Program-made: the position numbers and the translations under genes
Part shown: positions 30,819 through 42,842 of the stretch, piece after piece
How the letters are laid out: every line of letters starts with the position of its first letter
How positions within the stretch are numbered: the stretch's first letter is position 1
Notes under the pieces: model-generated
Databases searched by the model: none
What the model was told of the DNA's origin: nothing
The model's input: the letters and a program-made list of their open reading frames with translations, nothing else
NCBI GenBank assembly: GCA_024516155.1
Contig: JAJJXM010000006.1
Span: 868,001 to 932,000, forward strand
Length of the DNA stretch: 64,000 nt
Direction: 5' to 3'
DNA from: Pyronema omphalodes
Lineage: Eukaryota; Ascomycota; Pezizomycetes; Pezizales; Pyronemataceae

Positions 30819-32099
30819 CGAAGTTGCAGCGGCGGCCAGGGAACGGCTGAATTGACTAGAGTAAGCTCTACAAATGGCACCATACTACATAGGAGTCTAG
30901 GGCCTGCCAAAGACCGATAAAAAAAATCATGTTAGAGAAAGCTGGAAGAAATAGGTGGTGCCTGCTGAAGAATCACCCCACTTCTGGTGGGATAATTCTG
31001 GTCACTGATACACCTGTGTCCTAACTTTATCCTGATACTCATAATATCCTTCAAATACGTTACACTAACCCTTCACTTTGTATGCGAAAGATGTAGAGTG
31101 CAGTTTGATGGATTAAGTTCCGGCTGAGCATAGCATAACCGCTTGCTGTTAGGAAAAAAGGCTTTCGAGTGTGGGTTAGAGAGTAGTTGAGGTAGCAACC
31201 AGTGGTCGTTGCTAATAGGGAGTGAAGAAGATAATACTTGTCAAGCCAGGACTGGATGACTTGGCATCTCAAAGGGTGGTGATGGGATTGGAATAACCGG
31301 AGAACCAGTCCATCTCTCCCAAGGCCGGACTGCTACAATTCTTTTCCTTGGAGGTGCACATGAGCCCGTGGTATTCTTTACTTCGGATTTCACTTCGTAT
31401 ACCATGAGAATCTTGATTCTAGACGTGTCGAAGTCTATTCTTCAGATGACGACATTTAAAGTTAAATATTCAGATGGATAATGATATGTGAAAGACACAA
31501 AAGACATTGATGCGAATGCCCTGTATTGTGTTTTGATGCTTTGACATCGTAGTGTGTAGCATATGCCTCACCGAAATACTTGTCAAAGTCGCCTGGGTAC
31601 TCTATTACTTCTCAATATTTACATTAGAGCAGAGTAGAAAGATATCTATGGCTGCCAATATTTTCTTGTTAACCCTAAGAGATTAGGGTACCAGTTCTTC
31701 TTCCACTAACCTCGATGTTCCTCCACTTAACCCTTTGCAAAACACAGTGCTGCCATGAATCCACTTATCAGGAACTCCATAATTATGGTCTCTGTGATGC
31801 AAGAAAATCAAAAGAGTCGTCAATTTCAACCCTATTTTCAGCATATTACTTACCATGAAACAGAGAAAGTCCACATGAAGAAATCTACATCCCATCTATT
31901 CTATTCACCTCTTGCTTCATCCGGGGGTAGAAAAAATATTCACGCTACCTTCAACTATGAGGATACATATGTACATCTACACAATTCAAGCGAATATGTA
32001 CTCAGTTCTAGCTGCTCGAAGTCTGGCCAATGGTTTTACATACACCTCGGCGGGCTCTCCGGGATTCTGCTTTGGGTGCTTTACAAGCTTTCGGCTCCC

Positions 32100-32171
32100 T
32101 TTCGGCTGAGGTGGTGTGGGGTAACTAGGAGTACTCTAGCGGCGGCTTGCGGCCGATAACTCGGTACATAG
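32100..32171 (+). repeat. diverged dispersed repeat, copy 2
   Basis: Partner of 30753-30818. It has an extra ~10 bases between the GTGTGGGGTAACTAG and GCGGCGGC blocks. Confidence 0.4.
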
Positions 32172-34446
32172 CGGGGCGGGGGAGCTGTGAACGGAAGTCG
32201 CCAAGTAAACAAGCTGCCAGCCGGATAAATGCGAATAAAACTGGATAGGCTGAAGAAGTACTTCATCGCATCATTTACTTCTTGAAGTTGTCGGTGCTAC
32301 CCGATAGTTACATACAAAGCTTCGAAGGTCTCCAGCATGTTAGATTTCGCGATTTAACACTGCGCCATGCCCGGATTCCGCCGTGTTGGAGGTGGAATGC
32401 ATTGCAAATTGTGGCGATATTCATCTTGATACAGAGGAGGACTTCTTGTAAGATAATTGGCAGAACACAGGCGATATCCTAGAGAGACCTCAAGATGCTG
32501 GAAACATTCCTACTGTAGCACGTGTAAGTGGCGTGGGAATAGATAGGGTGGTGATGATGCTATTTTCTGTTTTCTGTTTTCGTCTGATGGTTTCAAAACC
32601 AGAATTAGTAGCATGTTTTTGATTCAATGATGTTGACTGGATTGGAGTATTAAAAACATGTTGTGTTGGTGTAACCGGACACCGGAGACCCCGCAGAGGA
32701 GAAGGAGGTGACGACATATGCAAGCACTCGTCGGGTTACGGAAAGTCACCTCACATTCCTGTGTTACCTACGACTCAGAAATGCAGCGAGTAAAGACCTC
32801 TTTTTGGAGATGAAAATCATCTCAGTTATGACGTAATCGGACTTCTACCTTCTCACTTGTAGTCATCTCTCCTACCAGCATGTGCGCTGTTCCAACAACC
32901 TGCTCCTCCTCCAGATACACCCCAGACAGCGAGAAGCGAGCTTACCACATCATCATCTCTAACCCAGCGCTTCCCGTGTCCGCGCTGATCATCCCCCTTC
33001 AAGATTGTGCGACGAACGATGCACTCGCTCACGCCGTACTCGGGTGTAACTCTGTACAACAGAACGCCTAAAGAAAGTTCCAATCTGGGCGTTTTCCCGA
33101 TGTCTGATGTCCGGGATATCTACATGTCATATTCTGTGCAACGTAACCTTATATGCGCGGTGGATTGTTTCTCGAATTCTGATAATATTTTTTAAAAATA
33201 AACCTTTCGAAACGTCGTAAAGCTGAAACAGAAACGTCTCCTGGAAGAATGTCAAAACCGGGCCGGGTTCAGCACCGTGTCTCTCAGATTTCCTCCCTCT
33301 ACCGGAAGCTGAAATTTGAACTGCAAAATTTAAACTTTTTACTTCTAACTTCTGACTTCTGACTGCTCACCTCAGGCTTCAGCTGACTCCTCCTCGAGTG
33401 CCTTGAATTCGTGGCCTCCTCTATGTACTCAAGATACCAATACATGATGACGGCATCTAATTTGAGCTCCGCGCACCGAAACCCGAATACAACAGCTTAT
33501 GCATCCACCCGCACGCGCAGATCGAACCCTGCAAATCAGTGATGAAGAAAGGAATGGATCTGAGGTGGCCTGGCCTGAGGTAATCCTAGTCTAGGCTTTC
33601 GGAAACTCGCAGTTTTCGGGATACTGGAAGTGTCAGTAACTCGGAGACTCGAGGAAGCGAGGATTGGAGGGAGAACTGCAGAACTGCAGAACGGGTTCCG
33701 GCAGCGAAGATGAAGGCGAAAGCGTAGGGCATATAGTAACCGGGTGTAACTGAGTATAGTTACGCATAGATACAGTCATTGCACAAGAAGTTATTTGTAG
33801 AGTACTCCGACTTTGGTTATTCCACGGAGTCTGGAACTGTTGATCAACAAAAGGGGATTTCTTGATCGTCTCCCCGGGCTCCTTAGGCTTAAGTTTCAGA
33901 GTCCGAACGCAGCTGCCTATCGGTCTTACAAACGGTATGAACACGGCCGTAGAACATTGTCCTACGTTCTACCACAGTCTATCAAACAACCGTGCGTGTT
34001 TCTTCAAAGACCGTGCATCCCCAACTTCCAAGCGTATCCAAGGGATTTCCAAGGAGTTTCCAAGCTCGAGCCAAGGAGAGTACCCCGAGATACATACAAG
34101 GTGCTCCACTCTGGATTTCTAAAAATCACCGAAGCACAGAAGCACCTACATACGTAACCGCTGAGTATAGCTTCCATAGTCAGTCTTGTCGGCCTTGTCC
34201 TTCCCACACGGACAACTCCTCCCCCAGAGTCATCTCTCAACAAGAGACTTCCAACTCGAGGTCCGGGAGTGGAAGTTCCGTATTTTAGCGACCTCTCATT
34301 AAACATTTCATTACTTTAGCTTCTTACCAAGATCAATGGGGTGGAAACACTAAACTACGTTTGTAATGTTGCGGGGAAGCCGACTCGCTTGTTTTGGTTT
34401 CCTCGGGTTGATTTTCAATTTCCCCCGATCAATCAATGGGGGTACG

Positions 34447-35136
34447 CACGGTCTGGCTTGAGTTCTGGCTTGACTCTGGCTTGAGAAATTAGTGCACATA
34501 AATGTAGCCAATAAAATGCTGTACTCTGCCTCAAGCCAGATTCTAACCGTGAAGGCCAGCTTGAGTTGCTGGCTTGAGTTCTGGCTGGAGAAATTAGCGT
34601 GAGGAGGCTCTGCTATCGGAGGAGGAGTCGCTGCCATCGGTAGAAGAGTCAACCGAGTTGTTACTGTTACTGTCGCGGGACTCGCATTCACTCTCCCATT
34701 GTAACTCCTTGCCCGAGCTGAGCGCAATTCTTAACGAGTGAATCCTTCTCTTCATTTCAATAGAGGAATGCGCCGCAACAAAGCCCTATGCTCCAGCCGA
34801 AGTCGTTCAAGAACGCGCTTTACTACGGATTCCCCAACATCAACATGTCGTAAGAAGAGCGTGTTTCAACTTAGCCGAGTAGCCTTCCGCATATCCCTGG
34901 CTTTGCATATCTAGTACAGTTCATTTAACCTTTTTAGTCGAACTAAGCAGCAGCAAGCTGGCTTGAAATTTTCAGTTGCTCGATTTTGGGCGACTGGATT
35001 TTTCAAGCCAGCTTGATCTTCCATCATGCAAGCTAATGCACTCTACTGCATACCGAAATAGCTGGCCAATGACAACAGCAAATTTTCGCGCTAATATCTC
35101 AAGCCAGAGTCAAGCCAGAACTCAAGCCAGACCGTG
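34447..35136. mobile_element. 690-bp non-autonomous element with terminal inverted repeats
   Basis: The left end starts CACGGTCTGGCTTGAG at 34447 and its reverse complement ends at 35136. The inverted repeats match without a break for about 40 bp and with few differences for about 47. Each is itself made of three GGCTTGA-type words, and more of these occur inside, at about 34558-34592 and 34955-35015, in both orientations. No protein is encoded. The flanks do not show an obvious target duplication. It resembles a MITE built from subterminal repeats. Confidence 0.7.
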
Positions 35137-36140
35137 ATAACCCTTAATTTATCAAAAAGAAGATGGATGAGTTTCCCCGGTTGATAAATTCATTGAAAAA
35201 CAAAAGGATTTACCCCATTGGTACATTATTGAAGAAAAACATTTACCCAGTTAATATGTTTATTGAACACAAACGAATTCCCCCACCGGATTTTGTCGGC
35301 CACTTTGTGCCGACTACTCATTCAGTCAAGTTGGTGATAACTAAAGCTCATAGCGGTGAAGCAAGAAGCTGCTATTGACGTGCATATTTGGGCTCCCCAA
35401 CGTGTGGTTACGGTGGTGGCGGCGGGGATGGACGCCGACTCCGACGACGATATCATAGCTAGCATAGTGCAAAAGAAGAGATCTTCTCTTCAAAGTCAAG
35501 TGAGGTCGCAAGCGTAATTTATCGTGTGCGATCGACATCTACAGATTACTCTACTCTGCTCTACTCTGCTCTACTCTTTACTCTGGATTCTCTAGATTCG
35601 CATGGCATTAGAGCTGACTGCGCTTCCGGATGACTTTGGTCTCTCCGGAAAAATACAATGAAATCCGGAGTTGTAAATACGTAGTAGTCTCTTGGGTTTA
35701 TCCGTCGCTTGATGTAATTCAAAAATTCAAAATGAGACCTAGCGGAGTCCCGCGGTGACGGTAAGTCTTTACGGAGTCTTAAACGGAGTGGCCAAACGCC
35801 AGCCATGATAATAATAATGGTACCCCGTTGGTACTATGCGCTTCGGGGACAAGTAAACATCGCCGCGACCACCCCCCTCGCCATTCCCCCCGCGCAAGCC
35901 AAACTACTCCACACCTAATCGCAAGCAAAGAGTTCTACTTTGGGGGTCCGTTTGTCGCACAAGCTGATATGAAAAAAGATGAGCAAAATAGTACAAGTAG
36001 AAAAGGATACCCACCCCCCGCCACCCCCAGCGGGTCAGCGGCATATTTTCGACAATTTAACTCCCTCCCAACGTCAACATCACTGCACCTAACGGCGAGC
36101 GCATCGCATCGCATCGCTCCTCTCTTCCAAGGCAGCTGAG
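35137..36140. other. spacer and 5' region of the annexin gene
   Basis: It includes a short CTCTACTCTG tandem (about 35550-35580). A pyrimidine- and CCCC-rich stretch follows near 35860-36130, probably the annexin core promoter and leader. The 103-codon frame at 35828 overlaps this leader and is not taken as a gene. Confidence 0.45.
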
Positions 36141-38780
36141 ATGGCGGCTTCATCTTCGGATTTTCAGCGGTACATAGATATGTGGAAGAACATATCGCGA
36201 CGCAGTCAGGACGACAACAGAGACGACGTCGCCGCCGCCGCCGATCAAATACCGCCGAAAACTCCACGATCATTAGATATGGAAACACTACCACCTTTCG
36301 AAATTCCAGCAAAAAACCCAAGAAGAATGCAAAAGCGAGGTTCGACGGGAAATGCGCTGGATGGTGGGTTTATTCTTCAACCAAATGCTGTTGTGGATCA
36401 AAGACCACTCGTAGAGCAAATTCGAAGCTCTTTTGAATATTGGAGTCCGCCTCCTCCTTCCCGCGGTGATAACGATGATTTCGATTTCGACCTTCCAACT
36501 GTACAAATCTCCAATTTCTCATTTCCAAAGGAAACCACGGCCGAAACTGAACAATCCGAGCAGCATGAACAGGAGGAAACCTCGGTTTCGGATAGTCGGC
36601 CATCCAGTCCCGGATACGCAGCGACCTTCCGATCAATCGCACTTGGAAATCCATTCGATGCAGAAACAGCGACACTTCGGCGCGCCACAAGTTTCGCAAG
36701 TACCCATTATTCACCATCCGAATATCCATACGAAGGTTGCAAAGCTCATGAAGCTTGTGAATCCAGAGAAACCGGAGTGGAAATAGAATCTCAACCTTTC
36801 ACTCCTGATGAACTTTGGAATTTCCATCAACAACATCAACCTTCTTCTTGTCGTCCTTTACCTCCTCCCTCTCCCCCAACAACTATCTCTTCAAGACACG
36901 CCAAATCTCACGCCAGATGCTTTAGCGCAGCTAGTCCCCATACATCTTCCGGCCGAGAATCGCTTTCACGGGGTTATGCAAGCCCACAAGACCATCGTGA
37001 TTTTATCCGGCCTGGAGCCCAGCCTATACACCCCCCTTCTTCAGCAGGAAGGTACCACCATGGACATCATGCATATGGCTACAATTCCGACATCGCTTAT
37101 GAGCAGCAAGGCCAAATGGGGATTGGCGGAGGATACCGCGCAGCAAGCCCCGAATCCTACGCTGCCTCAATTCACTCCATCCACTCTATCCCAGAATGTC
37201 CCTCATCAGCTGTGGACTCTGGATCTTCTGGTTCACGACGAAGCCGTCGTTCAAAAACCTCTAGCATCCTAAGTGTAACCGGTGATGCCATCTCGGAAAA
37301 AGCCGCAAAAATGCTGGGGATTAAACTCCAAACCAACGAAACTGAAAACTGGGCCCCAACAACTCCTCATGCGCATACTATCAATGGAAGATATTCTCAT
37401 GACATTCAGGATCGGTATAATTTCCACAGACAGAGACAGAACTCCTCTTATTCGCAACATGCAACGGGTTATGTGAATGGTCATAATAGATCGGTTTCGT
37501 TACCGGTTTATAATGGTGGCGTACCAATCTCGCCACTTTCTCCGCCTCCTTATGATCCTCGTCTCTCTCACTCCCCCCTGAACTTCCCCTACGATCCAAC
37601 CTTCGATGCAACTCGCTTATGGAAAGCCCTAAAGAAAGGTCGAAAAACCGATACCAACCTCCTAAGCGATATCTTACTCACCGCCTCCCACGAACCCATC
37701 AAATTGACACTTATCAAACAAAAATACCACCACCTTTATTCCGAAGACCTAGAAAAAGACATCCGATCAGAAACCTCAGGACATTACCGGACCCTATTAA
37801 GCCGACTTATCGCAGGTCCTATTGAAGCCGAGGCCCATGCACTTAATAAAAATGATTCAACTTACTTCATGGATGAAAAATTGATCTCCGAAACTCTGTT
37901 TGGAAAAACTGAAGAAGAGCTAGAAGGGATCAAGAAGCATTTTGAACAAATCCATGGACTGTCGTTGAAAACGGTGTTGAATAATCTTTATTTGTTCTGT
38001 CCGGTATCTGCCGGCTTGGTTTATTCTGCCGCAGGAACCGCGGGGGCGTTCGGAAAGGCTTGCCTGGATGCTATCGACGTTAAACGAGATACGGAAACTA
38101 TAGCAACTCTAGCAATGATGGATGGAGAGAAAATGAAAGAGAGGGATAAACAAATGTCAAAAGATGTCCAGAATCTTTATAGGGTTAAAGAAGGAAGAAA
38201 GATCTTAAACCTTACATTACTGCTGCAGTTGGTCATTACTAGGTCGGATCTTTACCTGGGAGAACTGGCGAGAAGGTTTCATGAGGTTCATGGAAAGGAA
38301 CTTCCGGATCTTGTAACGGCGAAGGAAAAGAGTAGGATGGTTCATGGCTCTTATTATCCTCCGAGTGTGGTGAGTTGCCTCCTAATTAATTCCTTTCTCT
38401 TAACCTCCCCTTCCCACCCCCTCCCACATTGAACCACGCTAACCAGCCACTTCCAGGCCTATGCAGTCCTTCACGCACTCCAGGGCGCCATCAATAAACC
38501 AGCCCGCGATGCAAAGTTACTCGAAGATGCAATGAAAGGACTCGGAACAAGAGATGCGAGATTGATTGCTCGTATCATACGGATACATTTCGATAATGAC
38601 CCCAGGCATATGGATTATGTTAGGGAGGTTTATCAACAGAAATATAATCGGAATTTGAAGGATAGGATTAAGGATAATACTAGGGGTCCTTATAGGGATT
38701 TGTTGTTGAAGATGATTCAGGGAAGAGGGGAGTTAATGCCGGGACATATGGTTTGGGGTGGGGATTTGAATTTCTTTTAA
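36141..38780 (+). CDS. annexin with long disordered N-terminus
   Basis: A calcium-dependent membrane-binding protein. Exons 36141-38369 and 38457-38780 are joined across an 87-nt intron (GTGAGT donor, GCTAACC branch, TTCCAG acceptor) and give 850 residues. Residues 1 to ~480 are low-complexity, rich in Ser, Pro, His and Tyr. The annexin core starts near 487 (FDATRLWKALKKGRKTDTN). The last repeat lies in exon 2 and holds the type II calcium motif MKGLGT at 769-774. Repeat 1 has KKGRKT in place of GxGT, so it probably does not bind calcium in the usual way. The first exon alone would lose the best-conserved repeat. Such long N-termini occur in filamentous fungal annexins; their job is not settled. 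Confidence 0.9.
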
Positions 38781-40011
38781 GGAAAAGGAGGAGGATATGA
38801 GGGATGGAATTAGGATAAGAGATGGAATGAGGAATATGAAGGAAGGAGGAATGGAAGACGGTTTGGATAATACAGGTTCAACTTTTAGGTTCTTTATGAT
38901 GGCAGGAGGAGGAGCGCCTTTTGCATGGCTTGGGCTATGGAAAGAGCAGCTATTTCATAAGATTTTTTAATCCGGGGAGTTTGTCATGAGTTTGGTGCAA
39001 AGGCGTTTTAGGGTGTTAAAAGGATTGCGATTCTATGATATCATGTTTTTCTTTTTCTTTTTTTACGGACCGGGTGGTTCTTTTATTATCTTTTATTTAT
39101 TTTTTTGTTATTTTCCTTGTAATCTTGATGAAGAAATGAAGGGCTGGGGATATGTGAAGATGATAAAGAGTTTAAGTTAGTTATGTGATGGTGTTTTGAT
39201 ATCTGTATTGAATTAACGTTGATAACTCAAGTGGCAAAGAAGTTTCATCAGAGCTTGATTGGACCGCATCATTGTGATCGTTATGGATCTCTGAGAAAGC
39301 CAAAAACCAACCAGGTTACGAGATAGAATCAATCATCCGAGTGGCGAAACTCCCCAATTCCAATTGATATTTCTTCAAATATGACATGATACAAAAGGTC
39401 GGTTGATTTTAAAAATAAAGCTAGAGGCTCAAGCGAATTTGAAAGTCGGAATTGCATAAGCAAACATCCCAGGAAGTGTTTCCTGAGCTCGGCGCGTCCG
39501 CTGTCATTCCACATTCTGCAGGGTGTCTTCTCCGCGCGCCTCGGAGACATCGATGACAACGTGTTTTATGCATGCAGGATCCACAATGATGAACCGTTTC
39601 GCGTGTGTTTTTTGTTTTTTAAGGTCCCTTGAATAACCGGAGAAATTCTCCGCCGGGTCATCATCGGAAGGGATCATGCGACAGTATGGTAATCCGAATG
39701 AATCATCCCACAATTATCACCACTGGCTTCATTTTCGCTTCTCGCGTCGGATACCGGTGGTGCCTGAATCACCCGAGGAAAAAAAAAACAGACGCGACCA
39801 TGATTATGAAGCTCAACTGAACTGGTGAACTGAGATATTCTCCGCGGAGCTTCAGCGGAGATACAAGATTCTTCCAAACCGCGCCATGGCATGTAAAAAC
39901 CTCCCGACTCCGCGCGCTGTGCATTAACATTTCCCGTCAACCATCACCCATCACCCATCACCACCGAAATCTCATCAACTAAGTCACGTTGTCCTTATCA
40001 CAAACTTCACA
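38781..40011. other. intergenic between annexin and protoglobin genes
   Basis: 3' region of the annexin gene with T-rich tracts, then the promoter and leader of the protoglobin gene, which has CATCACC repeats near 39945-39965. No further gene seen. Confidence 0.5.
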
Positions 40012-40868
40012 ATGAGCTCCAACGGCACTGCAACATCCCCCAAAGCCCCCGTCACCCATATCTCTGCGGCATCTTTGAACAACCTTTCCGATCGTATTAG
40101 CTACCTCCGTAGCTTCATCTCCTTCACCCCCTCCGATGCTCTCGCCATCACCTCCGCGGCTCCTTTAGTCGCTCCTCTCGTCCCAGTCATTGTCGAGGCT
40201 GTGTATGATAAGCTTCTATCCTTCGATATAACCGCGCAATCTTTCGTCCCTAGACAAACCGGCTACACTGGAACCGCTCCCAGTAAAATTGAGGATCTCA
40301 GCCAAGAACATCCCCAGATTAAGTTCCGGAAAGATTTCCTGGCTGGTTATTTGAAGAAGTTGGTCACTATGGATTATGAGAAACCGGAGACTTGGCAATA
40401 CTTGGATAAGGTTGCGTTGATGCATACTGGAGCTTATGGAAAGGGTGCTTTTAAACATAGAAAGTCGGAGTTGAGAGTGGAGTACATTCACTGTGCTATC
40501 CTTTTGGGATTTGTGGAGGATGTTGTCATTGGAGCTGTTATGGGAATGGAAATTGATCATGCAGCAAAGGTCCAGGTTGTTGCGGCTTTTAACAAGGTTT
40601 GTTGCACTTCCCTATGATGATGAAAAGATATGGAGGAGATATGCAGGGCATATTATTATGAGGAGATATATGGACAAAAAGCTAACGGTTGTAATAGTTG
40701 TTGTGGATTCAGAACGATCTTTTTGCTAGGCATTATATTGCGGATGCGGAAGCTAAGAAGGCAAGCTGGAGTGAGATTACTATTTCTTCAGGATTATTAG
40801 CTGCCGCAGCGGTTGGATTGGTTGCATTTGGAGCTGGATTGGCAAGGTATTCTGGAATGGGATTGTAA
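40012..40868 (+). CDS. protoglobin-domain protein with C-terminal membrane anchor
   Basis: A heme globin of the protoglobin/globin-sensor type. Exons 40012-40596 and 40713-40868 give 246 residues. The 116-nt intron has a GTTTGT donor, a GCTAACG branch and a TTCAG acceptor. The globin part covers about residues 25-210. The block DKVALMHTGAYGKG supplies His138, the likely proximal heme ligand by position, and EYIHCAILLGF follows as in globin-sensor helices. Exon 2 adds a hydrophobic stretch at about 219-239 (ISSGLLAAAAVGLVAFGAG) and only a few more residues, which suggests a tail-anchored membrane protein facing the cytosol. No kinase, cyclase or other output domain is fused. Role in gas sensing or redox is inference. 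Confidence 0.85.
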
Positions 40869-41113
40869 ATGAGGTTTGGCGCAGGATTGTAGGTTTTTTT
40901 TTTTTTTGGAAGTTAGAACTGTTTTTCTCTTTTTAAAGATCACGATACCAAGTATATGGATGGAACTGGAGCCTTTTTATGGGATTTTTTTCAATATTTT
41001 TTTTCTGGGTCAGTTTTATTTATCACTACTACTTACTCTCCTCAGTGAATATATGACTATGAATAGATCTAGAATTCATTTTTGAACCATGTTTATTATC
41101 CGTCAGTTAAAGC

Positions 41114-42508
41114 TTATTTATAAGTCTCACATAACTCCTGCAACAAATTCTTCTGCTGCGTCGGCATCAATGTCTTCCATGCCTGCAACCCTGCTAATCT
41201 ATTCATCCAATCACTCGAGAAACAATCCTCAAATCTCGGCAGGGGGCTTCCCGGTCGTGTTCGAAGAGGCATTGATACTGGCGGTTTTGAAGGCGCCACA
41301 TATGTTGGAGTCTCGAAATACCCATTCTTGATCTTAAAACGATATCTTGCCTGGTCTTTTAGAAGCGTGGCTTTCAGATCCGGTGGCATGAACTCATTCA
41401 TAAACAGCTGGTCTTCAATGTCTATCAGGTCCTGCCATTCTCGCACGCTGAGATTAGGTGGTTTGATAGGTGACGATAGTGTGAGTATGGATTGTGCTGG
41501 AATTGGGGATGATGTTGGAGGAGGGGGATTGTCATGCTTTTTAGGATACTGGATGGATTGCGTGGGTTGAGCAGCAACAGAGATAGGCTGCTGGGCTTGA
41601 TAAGAACGTTGAGCTTGCTGGGACTTCTGATCATTGCGAGCCTGATGGAACTGCTGAGACTGCTGAGATTTCTGACACTGCTGGGGCTTCTGAGACTGCT
41701 GGGGCTTCTGACACTGCTGAGGCTTCTGAGACTGCTGAGGCTTCTGAGCCTGTTGAAGCTGCTGAGAATTTTGAGACTTCTGAGACTGTCGGGAGACGTA
41801 GCATGGAGTGGGAGTGGAGGAGGGGGATTGATGGATGGGAGGCCGAGCAGGGGCTTGGTAGTTATCAACAATTATTGGAGGTGAAGTTGAGCGAGCAAGA
41901 GTGATGGGTTTGACAGAATGGTAACGGGGTTGGGGCTTTGTTTTGCTAATTCCATTATTATGAGGCCGAGAGATGGGTTGGTAGCGTTGTATGGGAGCAG
42001 CCCGAGGGGTATTTTGAAGGTAGGTATTGAGGGAGGCATAGAGATCATCCTCTAAGTTCAACACCGAGGGGGTAGGAGTATTTTTTGGTACAGCCGGGAG
42101 AGGCTCAGTGGGTTGAGGTGGCTGTGGCTCGGGACCGGCGGGAGAGTTGGAAAGATTGGCCAACTCAGACCCACCGGCGAGAAGGTCTGAAAAACCGGTA
42201 GAATCGAACTCACTAGCGGGAGATTCGAAAAGGCCAGTAGGATCAAACTCATCGGCTGGAGAATCGAAGAGCCCAGTAGGATCGAACTCGCCAGCGGGAG
42301 AGTCGAAAAGGCCGGTAGAATCGAACTCGCCAGCGGAATGACTGGGAAGGTCAGTAACATCGAATTCGTCATCGAGAAGTGTAAATAACTGTCCCTGCGG
42401 TTGCTCCACCTCATTATCGAAGCTCTTGAGGAACTGCATCAAATCATAATCCATTGCAGTTTTGTTCGCCAAAAGAGCATCTAACTGTTCCATGTCAATG
42501 TTATCCAT
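41114..42508 (-). CDS. Q-rich repeat protein of unknown function
   Basis: An intronless 464-residue frame with its ATG at 42508. Residues ~58-113 hold four to five copies of a 15-residue unit of the form EFDPTGLFDSPAG. A glutamine-rich tract of QKPQQSQ- and QKPQQCQ-type units runs at about 240-315, flanked by Pro-rich linkers. The C-terminal ~110 residues look folded: VREWQDLIDIEDQLFMNEF, then FEDCFSSDWMNRLAGLQAW. The Q tract is prion-like in composition, and the acidic repeats with phenylalanine could act as activation or interaction segments. I do not recognise the family. Length variation between strains is likely because both repeats are nearly perfect at the DNA level. Confidence 0.7.
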   Translation of the reverse strand: MDNIDMEQLDALLANKTAMDYDLMQFLKSFDNEVEQPQGQLFTLLDDEFDVTDLPSHSAGEFDSTGLFDSPAGEFDPTGLFDSPADEFDPTGLFESPASEFDSTGFSDLLAGGSELANLSNSPAGPEPQPPQPTEPLPAVPKNTPTPSVLNLEDDLYASLNTYLQNTPRAAPIQRYQPISRPHNNGISKTKPQPRYHSVKPITLARSTSPPIIVDNYQAPARPPIHQSPSSTPTPCYVSRQSQKSQNSQQLQQAQKPQQSQKPQQCQKPQQSQKPQQCQKSQQSQQFHQARNDQKSQQAQRSYQAQQPISVAAQPTQSIQYPKKHDNPPPPTSSPIPAQSILTLSSPIKPPNLSVREWQDLIDIEDQLFMNEFMPPDLKATLLKDQARYRFKIKNGYFETPTYVAPSKPPVSMPLRTRPGSPLPRFEDCFSSDWMNRLAGLQAWKTLMPTQQKNLLQELCETYK

Positions 42509-42842
42509 ATCTATACCAATAATGTTGCGTTGACACTATGGGATCATATAAGGTTATATATATAAAGAGAAGATAAGGAAACAGCTCATTGTTCAACGCA
42601 AGATAATGCTCCTCATTTCTTTGAGTGTTTCGGAATTGGTGCTTGACCGAGAATGGTCTCAAGTAGACTACCCGCAGACTTTGTTGTACAGCTAATTGTT
42701 TCGTTTTTGATCCTCGACAAGGTTTCTTCCTTCGTTTTCGAGGTTGTAAAACCAATTCGCGGCAATCGCGTCAAATCTTGTGTACTATATCTTCTCCTCC
42801 CCCTTTTCTTTTTCTCACCCACCACCCAATCATTCCTCCTCC
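42509..42842. other. short spacer: Q-rich gene 5' flank and Gon7 3' flank
   Basis: Two minus-strand genes face the same way across this gap. No other feature. Confidence 0.5.

Larger units (their letters stand above)
28777..34446. other. gene-free region with diverged repeats
   Basis: 5.7 kb without a supportable gene. It contains the two related repeat fragments at 30753 and 32100 and the reversed copy (29197-29216) of a 20-nt word from 26786-26805. Otherwise I see only short frames. It is probably decayed repeat DNA. Confidence 0.5.

Noticed and set aside
35828..36139. 103-codon frame ahead of the annexin
   Set aside because: Overlaps the likely annexin leader and stops next to its ATG; composition is not coding-like.
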